Of a stretch of DNA of 64,000 bases, positions 10,671-23,501 are shown one piece after another; the stretch's first letter is position 1, and each line of letters opens with the position of its first letter. The notes under the pieces were generated by a model. The model did no database searches, was not told the origin of the DNA, and worked only from the letters and a program-made list of their open reading frames with translations. The position numbers and the translations under genes were made by a program. Source of the stretch: Seiridium cupressi (taxonomy: Eukaryota; Ascomycota; Sordariomycetes; Amphisphaeriales; Sporocadaceae); the NCBI GenBank assembly GCA_036674765.1, contig JARVKI010000002.1, positions 868,001-932,000 on the forward strand, given 5' to 3'.

Positions 10671-11684
10671 CAGATCGCCAACCAGACTGAGACGCGGCTT
10701 GACTCAATCACTTGGGACGACATATTCTCGACTTTCGACTCGCGACCATTCTAGTGTATATACCCATGGAGCATCAGGTGGGTCCATCATTTTCAATAGA
10801 AGGACAGGTATTAACCAAGGCCAAGGTGGTGTGCATCCGAAGTACTAGTTATATGTCCTTTGGTTGGGATTTCATGATTTACCTTGCGAAACCACAACTT
10901 CATTGGTTCCCGAAAAGGGTCTTGATATCGATTTGGGTGTCAGTGGCGCTTCTTCCGAGGCGGTGGGAATAGGAGATGTCACCTTACCATAACCCATATG
11001 TGGCGTTATGATGCGTGATGGTGAAGACCTGCACCCAAATGACCGCTTCGTCTTTAGGGAAATCCAGGTTCAAAAAAAAAAAAAAAAAAAAAAAACAATT
11101 CACTTAAAAAGCATGCTGCAGCAAATAGAAAAATCTATTCCGGAATATTTTGGTGAAGTGTACAAGCTAGCTGGTGACTGCTTCCCGGCCGAATTCATGC
11201 CGAAATTTAAGGACATACCTTTGTTACGAGAGAGACTTGGCAATCATCGATTTACCGTTTGTATCCTGTAGGGCACAAAACAATGTTTTTAACTATCAAC
11301 TCAAGACCTTTCTCTCACCGTGACGCCCATCCTCTTTCTTGTCGGCAGCCTTTAGGACACTGGTGGGAGAATTGACGCCATCATGATGATCAAAGGTTAT
11401 GCAAGCTGAACGACGAGAAGCAGCCCAATCCTACTGACTGATACCTCCATACTCATTTCCGCCCTCGTCACGATCCTTTTGAATCTCTAGTTTAAACTTC
11501 ATCATGCGCCTACCAAGATCTTACACTGGATCTAGAAATGCGAAACACCTCACGGTCATGTGAAGTGATTGGAGTTGAGCAAACTGTAGAAGTTGGCAGA
11601 CGGATTCCTCAGTGGGTTCCATCTTGGATGACTGTCCTTCTTTTCCGAAAGATGCTCAAGCGTGGTTAGTAGTCGATCCCCCAA
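10671..11684. other. Convergent intergenic region with poly-A tract
   Basis: Separates the regulator from the RNA-binding-protein gene. No supported gene; a frame across the A24 run at 11072-11095 is not protein-like. A TGACTCA lies near 10698 but is not upstream of a gene start. Confidence 0.5.
11072..11095. repeat. Poly-A homopolymer (A24)
   Basis: Twenty-four consecutive A on the plus strand between converging genes. No target-site duplication or retrotransposon body was recognised next to it. Confidence 0.9.
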
Positions 11685-14244
11685 CTACGAGATACCCCAG
11701 TCGCCACCTTCGTAGTCCATGTCATCCTGGTTACCTGAGTTTATCCGACCAAAACCGTTGTTCTCTTCTACATCCTGATCTGGTTTTATACTCTGCTCTT
11801 CCTCAAGTCCGCCGGCCGTGGGGAAGTCACTGTCTGCACCGACAGCCTTCGGTGCAGAGGTAGCCCACGCGAGTTCCACTTTGTCGTCCACACCCGGGAT
11901 AGACTTCTGCGCGGAAACGCCGAACATAAACTGCTCTGCCGTTTTGCGGTCTTGAAATGTAACATGTGTAGCCGAAGGCTCAGTGTAGACGTCGGTAAAT
12001 TCACCAATACCCTATATAAAATGTCAGTATTAATGCAGAAAGTGAAAGCAAAGCATATACTCACAAAAAGATATTGCTTCAGGGCTTCATCTTTCACCGG
12101 ATCAGTGAAATCTGCGCCTGTAATAACCACGATTTTCGGGCGGTTATCGAGCGAATAAGCGGCATAGGCAGCGTGTACATCCTGGGTAACGCCACCGCCT
12201 CTTCCACGGTAACCGGAGCCACCCCTCCATACTCTCGGTGGATAACTGCCTCTTCCACGGTAGGGCCGCCTGCCTCGTCCGCGACCTCTTGGTGCCCATG
12301 AGCCCGAGTCATCAGCTGCATCAGGATCTAAGCCAAGAGAAGTGGCCTCTTCTTCTAGTGCGGCCAGCCTAGCACGTAAAGCATCTGCTTGTAGTGGCTT
12401 CTCCCCATCAACAGTAGCCGTCGTCAAGATTGGAGATATCGAGTCTTCTTTGACACCATTTGCAGCAAGCTTCGCCTGCAGTTGGCGCCTCACTTCTTGT
12501 TGCCGTTGAGCAAGTTCCTTCCGCTTGTCTTCGAGGTCCTGACGCTGGCGCTCTAGTTCTTCGCGTTTCTGCTGCTTCTCTAGATGCGTCTTCTGTGCCT
12601 CCTCTTGCTTGCGCTGGAACTCCTCGATATCGAATTCTGGATCCATAGAAGCACCATCGACGTTCGGTGGACCGTTGCTTACACCATTTTCATGCTTGAT
12701 ATCCGAGCCTAGTTGCGACTCATCCTTGTACCAGTAGACTTTGACAAATCGGTTGTCAAAAACAACCTTGGGGGATCTCCATGCCGTATTCGCCGCCGCC
12801 CAGCTATCGAACTCGACGACAGCAACACGCTTTGGAGAGCCACGTGTAGGTCGTAATTCAATTTCTTTGATGCTACCAAATTCGGTGAAAAATCCGCGAA
12901 TGGCGTCCTCGGTAAAGCTTTCCTCGGGAATGTTTTCTATGACAATTTTTGTGTTGGTCTTGTCAGAATTAGGACCTTCGGCAGAGATTGCCGTTCTGCC
13001 TCCTTTCCGTTTGGATTTCTTAAACTCGCGGCGGTTGGACGCTGGCATCTGCATTGTCATCATGTCTATTGGGTTCACAGGCTGACCAGGATGCCCAGGC
13101 ATGCCCATGGCGGCATTGTTGGGATCATATTCGTCGCCGGGAGGCGCCTGAAACGAAGGAACGTACCCGGAGCTGTTGCCGTGTTCGAATTGACATCTAT
13201 TGCCTCTAGAACAGTAGCCTTTGGTTTCATAATCTCTACACGGCGGGCGCCTCTGGCCAGATGGCGCGGACATGGTTTGACCGGAATAGACAGGCTTCGG
13301 CAGAGATCCTGTTTGTGGCAGCTGGATACCCATCTGTGCTCCTAGTTCTTGTAATTGCCGGATGTTTTCCATGATCGTATTTGCGTCAATCGTTGGCTGA
13401 GACGTTGCGAAGGGTTGCTGCGGATTGTAGCCCGGAGCCGGCGGTCCATAGCCAGCACCCGGGTAAGGTGCCGAAGGTCCAGATGGAGGAGGACCGCTAT
13501 TGAAAGAACCATGACCGCCTCGACCTCTTGAACCATAGGGATCGTCAAATCTACCGCCACGAGGATTCAAACCACCCCCTCTCTTTGCTTGCTTGTATGG
13601 TTGTGGATATCCAGGCCCCCCACCATAGAGGTCCCAATTCATAGATTGTGTATCCGGCGCGTCGAGGTCGCGGTAGGAACGTTTCTTCGAACCGTTGCGA
13701 AGATTATGCGAAGGGAAGGCGGAAGGCGTCTCGGCGTACGGAGTATGTTGAACATCGTACGGCAGAAAAGAATTCTGCTGAAGAGCTGCGGGCCCTAAAG
13801 GGATCTGTGACGTGAGAGAAGCGGGAGCCTGCGTTTGACGAGTGATCGGAGGAGCAGGCGGTGCTCCGGGCAGGTAAGACTTGTACTTGACAGCTTGGAA
13901 CACATCGTCGGTAAAGGCCGCGGAGTCTGACACATATTTGTCGTTAGTGTGGCTACTCGGTGAATTGCATGCAGAATGGCTTGCATGAGAGCTCAACTTA
14001 CCCTCTCTAAGGAAGTCCGGTATCTCCTCCTCGAACAGGCTCCGAATGGTGTCGACGTCGCCGTCGTGTCGCAAAAGCGCAATGACATAGTCAGCAAGAA
14101 CATCTGCATCGGCATCGGATCTACACCAACAGCCATTAGTTTTCGTCCGAAGAAGCCTGGAACGGGAGCAATGTCGTACGTGTTCTCTAGGCGCTTGATG
14201 ATCCACGCCCTCAGATGAGGCGCGTCGGCTTCGGCAAACAACAT
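11685..14244 (-). CDS. CCCH zinc finger / RRM RNA-binding protein, RBM26/27 type, 790 aa
   Basis: complement(join(11685..12011, 12065..13926, 14002..14120, 14180..14244)); all phases match. The N-terminal ~70 residues (MLFAEADAPHLRAW) form the PWI-like helical region of RBM26/27 proteins. Then come a low-complexity Pro/Gly/Tyr region, a CCCH finger near residue 300 (C-x8-C-x5-C-x3-H, from CRDYETKGYC to QFEH) and an RRM at ~383-460 (KIVIENIPEES, VAVVEF). A charged coiled coil rich in Gln/Glu/Arg, an RGG/GRGR box and a second degenerate RRM-like end (IVVITGADFTDP, ATHVTFQDRKTAEQF) follow. Human RBM26/27 and fission-yeast Rmn1 act in nuclear RNA surveillance with the exosome/PAXT-like machinery; a similar nuclear role here is inferred from domain order. 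Confidence 0.9.
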
Positions 14245-15233
14245 GGCGACAAAGGCAGTTTGGAAAGAACGAGGGAATGGTGTTCTTTGATCAGGGAGAC
14301 CTGGTCTCCATGCGCACCAGAGCTTTGGGCGATTATTATAAAGACATAAGTGCTGAATGTTGTTGGCGCATATAATTATTGCGGCTGGGAATGGCCGTGA
14401 TGAATGCGAAGCTGTCGAGCTATGGATTCCATGTTCTAGAAAAATTCACTGGAGCTCCGAGTTGAGCTTTTGATTGGCCTTGGCTCCCAGTGACGGAATG
14501 GGGGGAACGCGTCAGGAACTCAATCCGCCGCGAGCTCTTTCAGTGGACCTCAGGTTGACTGGCACCTCATGGCGGGGGCGGGGCATTCCTCGAGGCAGAA
14601 AGCTTTGGATGAAAAATTTCCAGGTCCAAGCATCGTTTTTATTACAGGACGCATTATATACATACTGACCCGTGCCTCCTGGCCAATGTTGCCCATATTA
14701 CAAGTCAGGACATCCAAGTGGGCGATGCCAATAGCCGCCGACTGTTTTCTGCATTATTCGGGAAGCGGTGTCAACCTCATGAATGAGATTTCACATGCAT
14801 GTTTAGTTGCCGTCATTCTCGGGACCTAGCCATGAAACAAACCGTCTGAGCCCGACTTCCCTGCCTCGATACCAGACCGAGATATCTTTCCTATCGTGAT
14901 AAACTCGAAACCGCTTATCTGATGAGCTAAATTACTTCATCTTCCGTACATTGATTCCCGGGCGATTTCTACTGCGTCTAAAGCAATCCCTAGCACTGGT
15001 TCCCGGCTGGATTTCACTGTCCATGACTCATTGAGCGTCGCCAGCAACCTTGCCCTACCAGCAAACACCGATGAATGCCCAAACACTATATTGTAATCAA
15101 TAGGTCAACAGGATCTTGAGTCGTCGTCGGTTATTCTAGAATCCCTCAGGCTACTAGCTTGTCGTGCGAATCAACTTGACGGCGTGTCATCTCGCCCCCA
15201 AAACCACTGTTTGATTAGTCTCAGTCTCCCAAC
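14245..15233. other. Divergent intergenic region, about 1 kb
   Basis: Promoters of the RNA-binding protein (left) and histidinol phosphatase (right). It contains the ATGACTCAT site at 15023-15031. No coding sequence is supported. Confidence 0.5.
15023..15031. promoter_or_regulatory. Gcn4/CpcA-type site ATGACTCAT
   Basis: A perfect 9-bp palindromic general amino-acid-control element, 203 bp upstream of the histidinol-phosphatase start codon. Binding of this sequence by Gcn4/CPC1/CpcA at amino-acid biosynthetic genes is established in fungi. Its use here is inferred from position and gene function. Confidence 0.65.
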
Positions 15234-16309
15234 ATGGCCTTCACAATGCACTCCCACTCGGGGCAATTCTGCCCTGGGCACGCCAAGGATCAACTGGAAG
15301 ACATCATAAAAGTCGCCATCGCAAAAGGTTTCGCTACCATGGGTCTGACAGAGCACATGCCGCGCACCAGCCTAGACGATCTATACCCCGAAGAGGTACC
15401 TGATCATTGTCTTGTCTCCCTGGAAGTTCCGACTGACACTATACGTAGTTGGACAACCCAGAAGGCAACCTTGCCATTCTGATGCCGCGCCATGAGGCCT
15501 ACCTCAAGGAAGCGCAGCGCCTGCAGACAAAATACGCCTCACAAATCCACATTCTGATCGGCTTCGAGGGCGAATGGATCCGGTCCGACTACGGGCCGCT
15601 CATCAAGACGCTATCGGCGCATCCCAGCGTCGACTACTTCATGGGCTCGCTGCATCACGTCAACGGGCACCCGCTGGACTTTGACGGCGTCTTCTACCAG
15701 CGCTGCGTCCAGTCCGCGGGCGGCACCGAGGAGAAGATGTTCGAGCGCTACTACGACCAGCAGTACGAGATGCTGACGACGCTCAAGCCGCGGATCGTGG
15801 GGCACTTTGACCTCCCGCGGCTGCTGAGCTCGCAGTCCCCGGGGGATGTGCGGGAGTGGAAAGGCGCCTGGGACAGGATCGTGCGGAACCTCGAGTTCGT
15901 TAGGGGGTATGGAGGATGGTTGGAGTGCAACACAAGTGCATTGCGAAAGGCGTTGCCGGAGCCCTACCCGTGTCGAGCGATCGCGGAGGAGTGGTTACGG
16001 ACAGGGGGCAAGTTCACGCTTTCGGACGACAGCCACGGGATCGAGCAGCTGGGTACGAATTATATGCGAGGCTTGGCATACCTAGAGAGTCTAGGTGTGA
16101 GCGAGGTTTGGACACTGCATCGCAAACCGCATCCCTGGGTTGAAGGGCAGTCGAAGGGCGCATTGGAGGAAAAGAGTGTTGCCATTGTAGAGATTAAAAG
16201 CGTCTGTCGAGCATGGACGATTGGCACCAAGGTGGAGCAGGAAGTTAAGGACAAGGCGGTGGAGAGCAAGAAAGATCAAATAGAAAAGACGAACGATCAG
16301 AAGGCATGA
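15234..16309 (+). CDS. HIS2: Histidinol-phosphate phosphatase, PHP family, 340 aa
   Basis: join(15234..15395, 15449..16309); a 53-nt phase-0 intron (GTACCT..CGTAG) follows DLYPEE. The enzyme removes phosphate from L-histidinol phosphate, the penultimate stage of histidine synthesis. PHP metal-binding motifs are visible: MHSHSG at residues 5-10, HMPR near 40, FEGEW, LHHVNGHPLD, VGHFDL, and SDDSHG near the end. These match the fungal HIS2 type rather than the HAD-type bacterial enzyme. Length is normal, with a Lys-rich tail that is probably dispensable. Upstream lies a Gcn4/CpcA-type site, fitting amino-acid control. It converges on the methylenetetrahydrofolate reductase gene. Confidence 0.92.
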
Positions 16310-16986
16310 CCAAAAGCCAAAACTGCTGGTTAGAGACACAGTAGATAATTTGTTTTGAGAAAAATTAGACTCAGACATTAGGTACGGGTAAACTGTAGAG
16401 AAAACTTCGAGACGACTACAATGGTCAGTCGGGTTGTCCCTGCAATTGTACCATGGGATCAAATTTGATAAGTTGTATGATCCGGAGAAACATGATCATA
16501 ATCAAGAATAAGTCGGGAATTCTTATGTCACAAAGTTTAGTAACACGGAGTAGCTGTAACCGTATATGGCTTCTATTCAGTTGTGTTGAAGACTCCCAAC
16601 TGGGCGTTGAGCCAGCAGCCGGCACCTCCCCTCATGTAGTCCACCTACTCAGACTTCTCGCTCTGCCTATCCTCTGTACCATATCTAAGATACATCTTCT
16701 AGTTCCTAGATAGCTGACTCTGGAAATTTCTGAAAATTCAATATTCACGCTTCTTTTGACTATTTTGTAGTCCGCTTTCATTCCTGGGGTATCGTTGAGA
16801 TATGATGCACTTTTAGCCTGATCCTTTTCCCTAGGTTCGCCAAGCCCCCATGCATTCCCTCAATATTTGTTGAAAACTCTGACTCCGGTTGAAACGCCAG
16901 TGATTTATGCTCCATAAAAATGCATGCTGTTGAAAAACGCATAACGCCATTGCTGCTGCTGTTGTCACAAGTTGAATAGACCACGC
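16310..16986. other. Convergent intergenic region
   Basis: Holds the 3' ends of histidinol phosphatase and methylenetetrahydrofolate reductase. It is AT-rich and nothing coding is supported. Confidence 0.5.
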
Positions 16987-18869
16987 CTAGTCGACTGGTT
17001 CTGCCGTAACTCCGTTTGTCACCTTTGGAGGGACTATGATCTCTTCTTCTATCCCTTCGGCACTAAGGCCCTCGAAGAGTTCAAAGATCGTTCGCGGTTG
17101 GTGGAAGTCATTGTTAACTATGCTGGTTGTTAGTTTTGTGCCTGAGATGTGGCCTTTCCCAATCACTTACCAATATTGATCAAATACCACTCCCTCACGA
17201 CCTTGTCAATAAGTACTCTGCTGGGACTGTCGGCATCATGGCAATGAGCCCAGTCCTGCCCCAGTCGGAATGCTTCGTCCTTCCACGCAAGGAAACTGAT
17301 ACTTTCAACGATAGTGGGCTGCACGATTTCCTTTCCAGGAAAGACACCCCACGTCACCGCGTTCGGACCCTCCGAGGGCGTGTTCGACTTGACCGACCCA
17401 GTCTTGGTTACCGCATAATAAGACATATCGGGGTGGTCGTGGATCCGTGGCAGGATCTTCTGGAATAGCTCAGGCGATACGAGAAGCTCCAGATATGCTT
17501 TCTGGTAGACATATCCGTTCGGCGGGCCCCATCCATGGATTGGGTGGTTGGACTTGACACCATTCACGGCCGGTTGCGAGTTGATCGTCAACAGGCCGCG
17601 TTTGTTCAAGCTAATCAGGTCATCTCTAATAGAGTCGGCTTCGGACGTAATGGGGGCCTCGCTCCATGGCAATGCATCAATGTCATTCTCAACGTATCGA
17701 ACAAACAAATTGGCGATGTCTTTGATCGATTTGGGCTCTCCCCACTTCTTTCGATTGGCTTCATTTGTACCAGTTAATCCAATGCCATAGGCATCCAGCT
17801 CTCCGAAGGCGGGCGAACGGGAATCACCCCATCTTCCGTTGGGGAACTCGTCCCATTCCTGGGTCCGCGCAACATACGACTTGCCCCTGTTGCGCCAGAA
17901 AGCTGGTCGCACATCTTCCTCTCTTCGGCCAAGCCCTAGAGACTGCTTCCAAGGCAAGGCCTGCTTCCTGGGGCGTGTTGTGGTGGGTAACCAATCCAGC
18001 TCCTCGAGAACCATTCTCGTGGCTTGGGCGAGGTTCATGGTGTAGAAGTGCAGATGCGCAATCCCTGCCGCCTGGATTTTCCGACACATATCGGCCACCA
18101 ATGTCTTCCCGACTTCTCGAACAGCGGAATCGTCATTCTTGACAGTCTCTAGGGCCTTGGTGAAGTGCTCGGGGATCTTGCAGTTCATGTGGTTGGCCCT
18201 CCGAATAAAACTTGCATACGTAGCGATTGGCATGATGCCCGGGACAATGGGAATGGTAATGCCCCTGTCCCGTACCTTGCCGACCCACCTGACGAAATTG
18301 TCGACATCGTAGAACATCTGCGTCACGATGAAAGTAGCGCCCTCGTCGACTTTTTCCTTCAAGTGGTCTAGTAGCTGATCTTCGTCTTTGTTGTCGTCGC
18401 TGCCCTCTGGGTACCCTGCAACACCAATGTCGAAGTGCGACCCATACTTTGTTCGGATATGCCTGACCAAATCTCTAGCATACTGGAAACCACCCTCTGT
18501 GGCTTCCCACTTCTCTTTCTCTCGCGGCGGGTCACCGCGCAACGCCAAAATGTTGGTGCAGCCTGCTTTGTACGCTCTTTGAAGAGCATCGTTGACTTTC
18601 TCTTCGCCCATGTCGGTGCAGGTTAGATGCATGCAAGTTTCAAGGCCAAAGTAGGTCTGAGCTTGCACCACCATTTCGCAGGTAAGCTCGGCGATCCGAC
18701 CACCGGCACCCCATGTTACGTCGATGAATTTGGGCCCGAACTCGTACATGCGCTCCATACGGTCGTAGAGATTCTGCACACCCTGTGCGGTCTTTGGCGG
18801 GAAGTATTCGAAAGAGAAGGACGGGTGGCCGGTCTTCTCGGCGTCCGCGAGCATCTCGTTGATATGCAT
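16987..18869 (-). CDS. Methylenetetrahydrofolate reductase, 609 aa
   Basis: complement(join(16987..17117, 17171..18869)); the 53-nt intron (GTAAGT..CATAG) adds the last 43 residues, including FHQPRTIFELFEGL. It reduces 5,10-methylene-THF to 5-methyl-THF for methionine synthesis in the cytosol. The N-terminal TIM barrel shows SFEYFPPKT, DVTWGAGG, LTCTDM, ALRGDPP, TQMFYDVD and PIVPGIMPI, all typical of MTHFR; FAD and folate bind here. The C-terminal eukaryotic regulatory half (from about residue 310, LGRREEDVRP to YLINI) is complete. Length matches fungal MET12/MET13 proteins; I cannot tell which paralogue, so no symbol is given. Start chosen at MHINEMLADAEKTG, typical of the family. Confidence 0.95.
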
Positions 18870-21427
18870 TATGGGCGATTTCGAATTACGAACTGGTGAG
18901 GTTTCTCAGCTAACTGCAGAAGTTCTCGGGAAGCAAAATTCTCCTAAATGGCAAAGACAACCTTGAGGATGTTAATACAAGGTCTAAACCTCAACAAATT
19001 GTGCGGTTGGCAGAGCCGTGGCGCGGAAACCCAACAACGGCGACATGGCAGATGCACAGATGACGATCCCAGGGCATCCGACTGAGGTGCATCTGCATAA
19101 GGAGGACGAATAAGCGTGTGCTTACCTGTCAATTCTTGGGAAAGCACAGCATACACAAACGACTCTCGGACCCCGGAGGTCGTCTGATTCTACTGGACGA
19201 ACAAGCAGTGCAGCAGCCGATTTATGCTCGACTCCCTCTCCGGTCACGCCAATGGTTACACACCGGTGTTGAGAAAGGCAGGAAGGTCCAATGCAAAGGA
19301 AGAGGTGATCTTGAAATTCTCGCTCGCTTCCTTTGCGGTTCGAGGAGCCCACATCTCTTGCAGCTCTCCGAAATCTGGCGCTCCGCTTATTGGTGGGCGG
19401 CGATGCAAGTCCCTTTCAAAATTCAACATGCTATGGCCCTTGGGTCTTGGGTGACTGGCGAGATTCTACTAGCGCCTGCCTGCGAAGGCCACTAATAACT
19501 CGCCCTTGATGACGCCCTGTGCGGGTCGAAACTGTTCAGAAGGAGAGCATCGACTTTTACTTTCAGGCCTTTCTTCGACTTGTCATCGTGTCCCATATAA
19601 AGAGATGTTCTCCAACCGCGTCCTAGTTGTGTTGTTCCTGCATATCTCCCTAAATCTCATGATCGCCCAGCCGTGGAACGGACTGGTCAAGTAACACTGC
19701 CCCTCTTCTGCCCCTCATCGAGGTCGTGGGGGAGGACCCTGACGTCGTGACTCTTCCTCCCTTCCGTAAAAGATACTTTTTTGCTCTCCACACCGGACTC
19801 TTACACCGCCCTGCCACCCATGCGCACAGATGCAAGGAGTCCCTTTGGGCGCTGCCCCCACCCGTAGGACCAATTAGATCAGGAGTCTACTCGTTCAGTT
19901 TTCGGCGGGTTGTGGAGGTTATGAAGGTTAAGTCGCCGACAGAATTTCGAAGAGGATGATGGCAAGATGGAGCTTTTTGGCCACATCAGGCTTAGCACCC
20001 ATGCTGCTTTTGCTCAGGCTTGGCTTCGTCAATCATCAGGCGCATGCCCTGAGCAGCTGGAGTCAAAAGCAATTATGAGCATTTATGTAAAGAAGACAAA
20101 TTTCAAATATATGAGTCGAATTCTTCTGCCGGAAAACTTGCTCTAGCAGGGTTCATTGGGGTAAGATCTAGCGGCCTAGTGCGCACATTGTCTCGCTGTA
20201 CCTGCAGATGATTGGCAGCTGGGTGCGCCGTAATCCTATTAATATGTACTTATTCAGTAGCCCTTCACCATGTTACAACTCTCCATCAATATCCAAACAT
20301 CAAAATTGTGTCTGTTCTTCCAGTTCGTAGCCGGTGCCCATCGATGGATGGCAGGGGATCTATCTCGGCTCGGGGGTGATTTGATCGCTTATGATGACAC
20401 CATGGTCTTTTACAACAGCGCAAGCTTTTCGCTAAGAAATTTCGGCCTCGATGGTAAACTGAGGCATCACAACGTGAAGTACGACGGGCTTCTTTTTTGA
20501 CGACTCTGATATTTGCGACAACAAGTGGGTCGGTATCACTACTGTTCATAGCAACTCTTTCAATAGCGTCATGTTTATCTCTATCATTACCAATATCGCC
20601 AGTACATTATATTTCCGTAACAAATCATGCCTGCACGCCTGCTCTATCCTCATTCCAATCCGTTACCTAGGTTAGAACCACTCCATCAACTCAGAAGGAC
20701 GTCCCACGTTTCTATACCCAAGAGTCGCCCTAATCTTGAAACTCAGACTACCATGATAGTTACACAATTCTACGAGCAGGCTGGCTCATCAGGAAGTAAT
20801 TTTTACTTGAAATCTCATTGTAGTGGGAGCCGGTGTGTCTACACCTGATCGTAAAAAAATGTTGCATTGAAGCTCCAGCATCTGACAGGTGGACATAACC
20901 TCATTGTAGGCCTAGGATGAAAGGCTGGGATGACGGGGTTGCCGAGGAGCTTAGCTTGAGTCGGCGATGTAGTACCGTTTTGTCTGCAAGCAAAAGTAAT
21001 TAGCTTCCTGCCGTAGACATAGAGGTTAAAATTCGCTCGACTTACCTTGCCCTGGTATGGAGGATGTAGAGTCGAGAGCCTCGGCTCTCCGCTTTATAGC
21101 TTAAAGACTTTTAGATCCGAGACGGTCTATGTTCAGGAAATTAATTAGCTCCTAGTCATAATACATCTATTCTATCACCTTTGATGGCATTTGACGCGAT
21201 TCTGAAGTCCGGCGATTGCACGGCTTGACAAAAGGTAGTCATGCCTGTCATGTATGGATTTACGCGAGGCACGGCTCAGCTCACAAGCAACAACGTTTTA
21301 AATTATGAATCCTGTTGCTGAGCCCACAAACAGATCGTCAGCATTCATGCCCTCGGTCATATGATCTTCAAGAGAATCTCGGTACTGATAAATAAACTAT
21401 AGACCCAAATTGATATCGATTGCCTCT
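18870..21427. other. Long intergenic region, 2.6 kb
   Basis: Contains the promoter of methylenetetrahydrofolate reductase and then about 2 kb in which I see no supported gene, RNA or mobile element. Short open frames on both strands lack recognisable motifs and compatible splice sites. The right part is AT-rich. Confidence 0.45.
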
Positions 21428-22755
21428 TTACACCACGATCTCTTCAACCCTATGCTGAGAACTGCTGAGCTTCAACTCCGGCGCACCTCTAAGCACTCGC
21501 CACCGATTGCTCTGGTCAATAACGTGTCTGTCAAAAACGAACCACCACCGTTGAAAAAATACCTGCCCGACTTCCCACACTAGAACATGTGTATTAATAA
21601 AGTTTCTTTTGTGTAATTACGTTAGGCTTGGAAAGGATGACACAGGGACGAACTAAGGCCGGAGTAGAGGAGGTAAGAGGTAATGCAGGTGTCTACTTAC
21701 CGACGTCACTGCAACAAGAAGGACCCCATATGCGTATTCCCTCGGCGCTATCTTCCATGTCATGCGTAAGCTGTATTAGCGCTAATGGACCTACCGCACA
21801 CGGCGGCCTCAATTCGTCTGGCAGATTGAAGATAGTGATCAAGCGATCTCGTACCGAGGGCCATGGTAGAAAGTCGATAATCGGGTGGTGGGGAATGGTC
21901 TTTTGCGTGACCGTCGGTGCATACGATGAGGTTAAAACCACGGGGTTCAGTGGGACTGAGGTATCGTTAAAGGGTGACTGTGCGGTTAGGTCCCAGAACG
22001 AGTCTTGGCAGTTGAGACTCTCGGCAAGACGCATGAAAGCCTGTAGGAGTTTGAGCCCGTGGACAGGGAGGAGATAGGAGTCCATGGATAAGGCCGATGG
22101 TATGGCCCCCTCTGCTGATACAGGGGACGAGATGTTCTCTGTAGGTACCCCGGCCAGTATAGATGGGTCTATGTTGAAGGACTGCTCGGTAGTGATATTC
22201 GGTGTTGACCAACTAAGTGCACTATATGTGGCTGAGGCGGCAAAGGCTGGAACATTACTTGTCGTAAGTAGAAGATCTGGTATCGTTGGGCTTGGAATAC
22301 CGGCAGACCAGATTGATGAGATGTCAATATCAAGCATTGCTGGGCAGTCCGGTAGCAAAGTGATGTTGTCTGTCACCACATGGTTCTCAAGTTCTTCTAT
22401 TGCTCCAGCCTCAACGGCTAATGGCATTTCGTCCGAGGGCGGGATACTGGTTGATGGCTCGGCACATGTGTTATTATTATGAGCTTCATCATCTTTCCGC
22501 AAACAACTGATTTTTCGTTGACGATTTCGTTGTCCTACCGACGACATCTGTTAAGAATACAGGGTACCTATTTTCTCACTCAAACTTACTGTATCGACGT
22601 TGCGCTAATACATTCAGTACGCGCTTCCTCTCTTGGGCGTTGTCATTGATGTCCGGCACGTCCAGCGTCGGAGCAGGTTTGTGGATCCGCTGCCGGGTTC
22701 TCGGCCGCTTTTGCGGACTCGGAGGCAACGTGCTTTGATCTCTAACGTGGCTCAT
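21428..22755 (-). CDS. bZIP-like transcription factor with DUF3425 domain, 383 aa
   Basis: complement(join(21428..21579, 21701..22534, 22590..22755)); introns of 55 and 121 nt, phases matching. The basic region is reconstructed across the first intron: RKRVLNVLAQRRYRQRNRQR at about residues 45-64, the usual DUF3425-family bZIP basic motif. A Ser/Pro/Ile-rich middle follows, then the DUF3425 domain from about residue 230 (QKTIPHHPIIDFLPW, VRDRLI, LPDELRPP) through the last exon (WEVGQVFFQRWWFVFDRHV, NRWRVLRG). The last exon is only found by splicing and completes the family ending. After the basic region I see no clear heptad of leucines, common in this group. Nuclear regulator by family; targets unknown. 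Confidence 0.85.
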
Positions 22756-23501
22756 GTTTCTTCAGCCGTGGAGTGGTGTGGGGTTAAGGTCTTAATATTG
22801 GGAGATGCGAAATCCTTAGCAGGCGATCTTTGGTCAGCAGAATAACGCATTAACATGATTTCTCTGTGGGAGCAGTCAACATAAATAATCGGGCCCCCCG
22901 GGAATCCGGGGTCAACATGCGGAACAAGTTGGTGAATGGCATAACGCTTAAGAATAACGGTAAGGAGGAGGAAAGTGGAGTCGTATTACACCGTGTGTGT
23001 TGCAATTTAACGTACGGACTCGCTTGGAGATAGCCCCTAACTACGTTCGTTATAGTGTACAAAGTCTAAGCCTGGCATTAGTGTAAAAGCTACACACGAA
23101 TCGCTGGGTTTGAATGAATTGTGGTCGAACTCCAATTGCACCACAGTGCGCGGACAATAGATGTTATGGGTTTGTACTGTATCAGGACCCATCTGTCCAC
23201 CCCACAGGTTGGTTCGTATCGGAAGGAATTACTAGCTACAATGTACCTAGACAACGTTATTGCTGGATATAGGCCCCCTGAGCTAGGTTAGAAGGAAAAG
23301 TGCTCAAGTTGTCGCTTCCAGACGGGTAGTGACCCGGCAAATCATGTGACCTCGCGCCACGCCAACCGCGCCTTCTTTGTGTCCTCCAGGCGCCTCGCGA
23401 CTTCACGAATCATTGACGTCAATCTTTCCACATGTCGATATTTAAAACCAAGACGTTCTTAACAAACGTTGCGCGCAGATGCACGTTAACTATGAGTGAA
23501 A
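22756..23501. other. Divergent promoter region
   Basis: Shared upstream region of the DUF3425 bZIP gene and the HRQ1 helicase gene. TGACGTCA at 23414-23421 is a CRE/ATF-type palindrome about 80 bp upstream of the helicase start. Nothing coding is supported. Confidence 0.5.

Noticed and set aside
11008..11271. 87-codon frame spanning the A24 run
   Set aside because: The poly-A gives a Lys run and there is no motif, splice partner or context; most likely non-coding.
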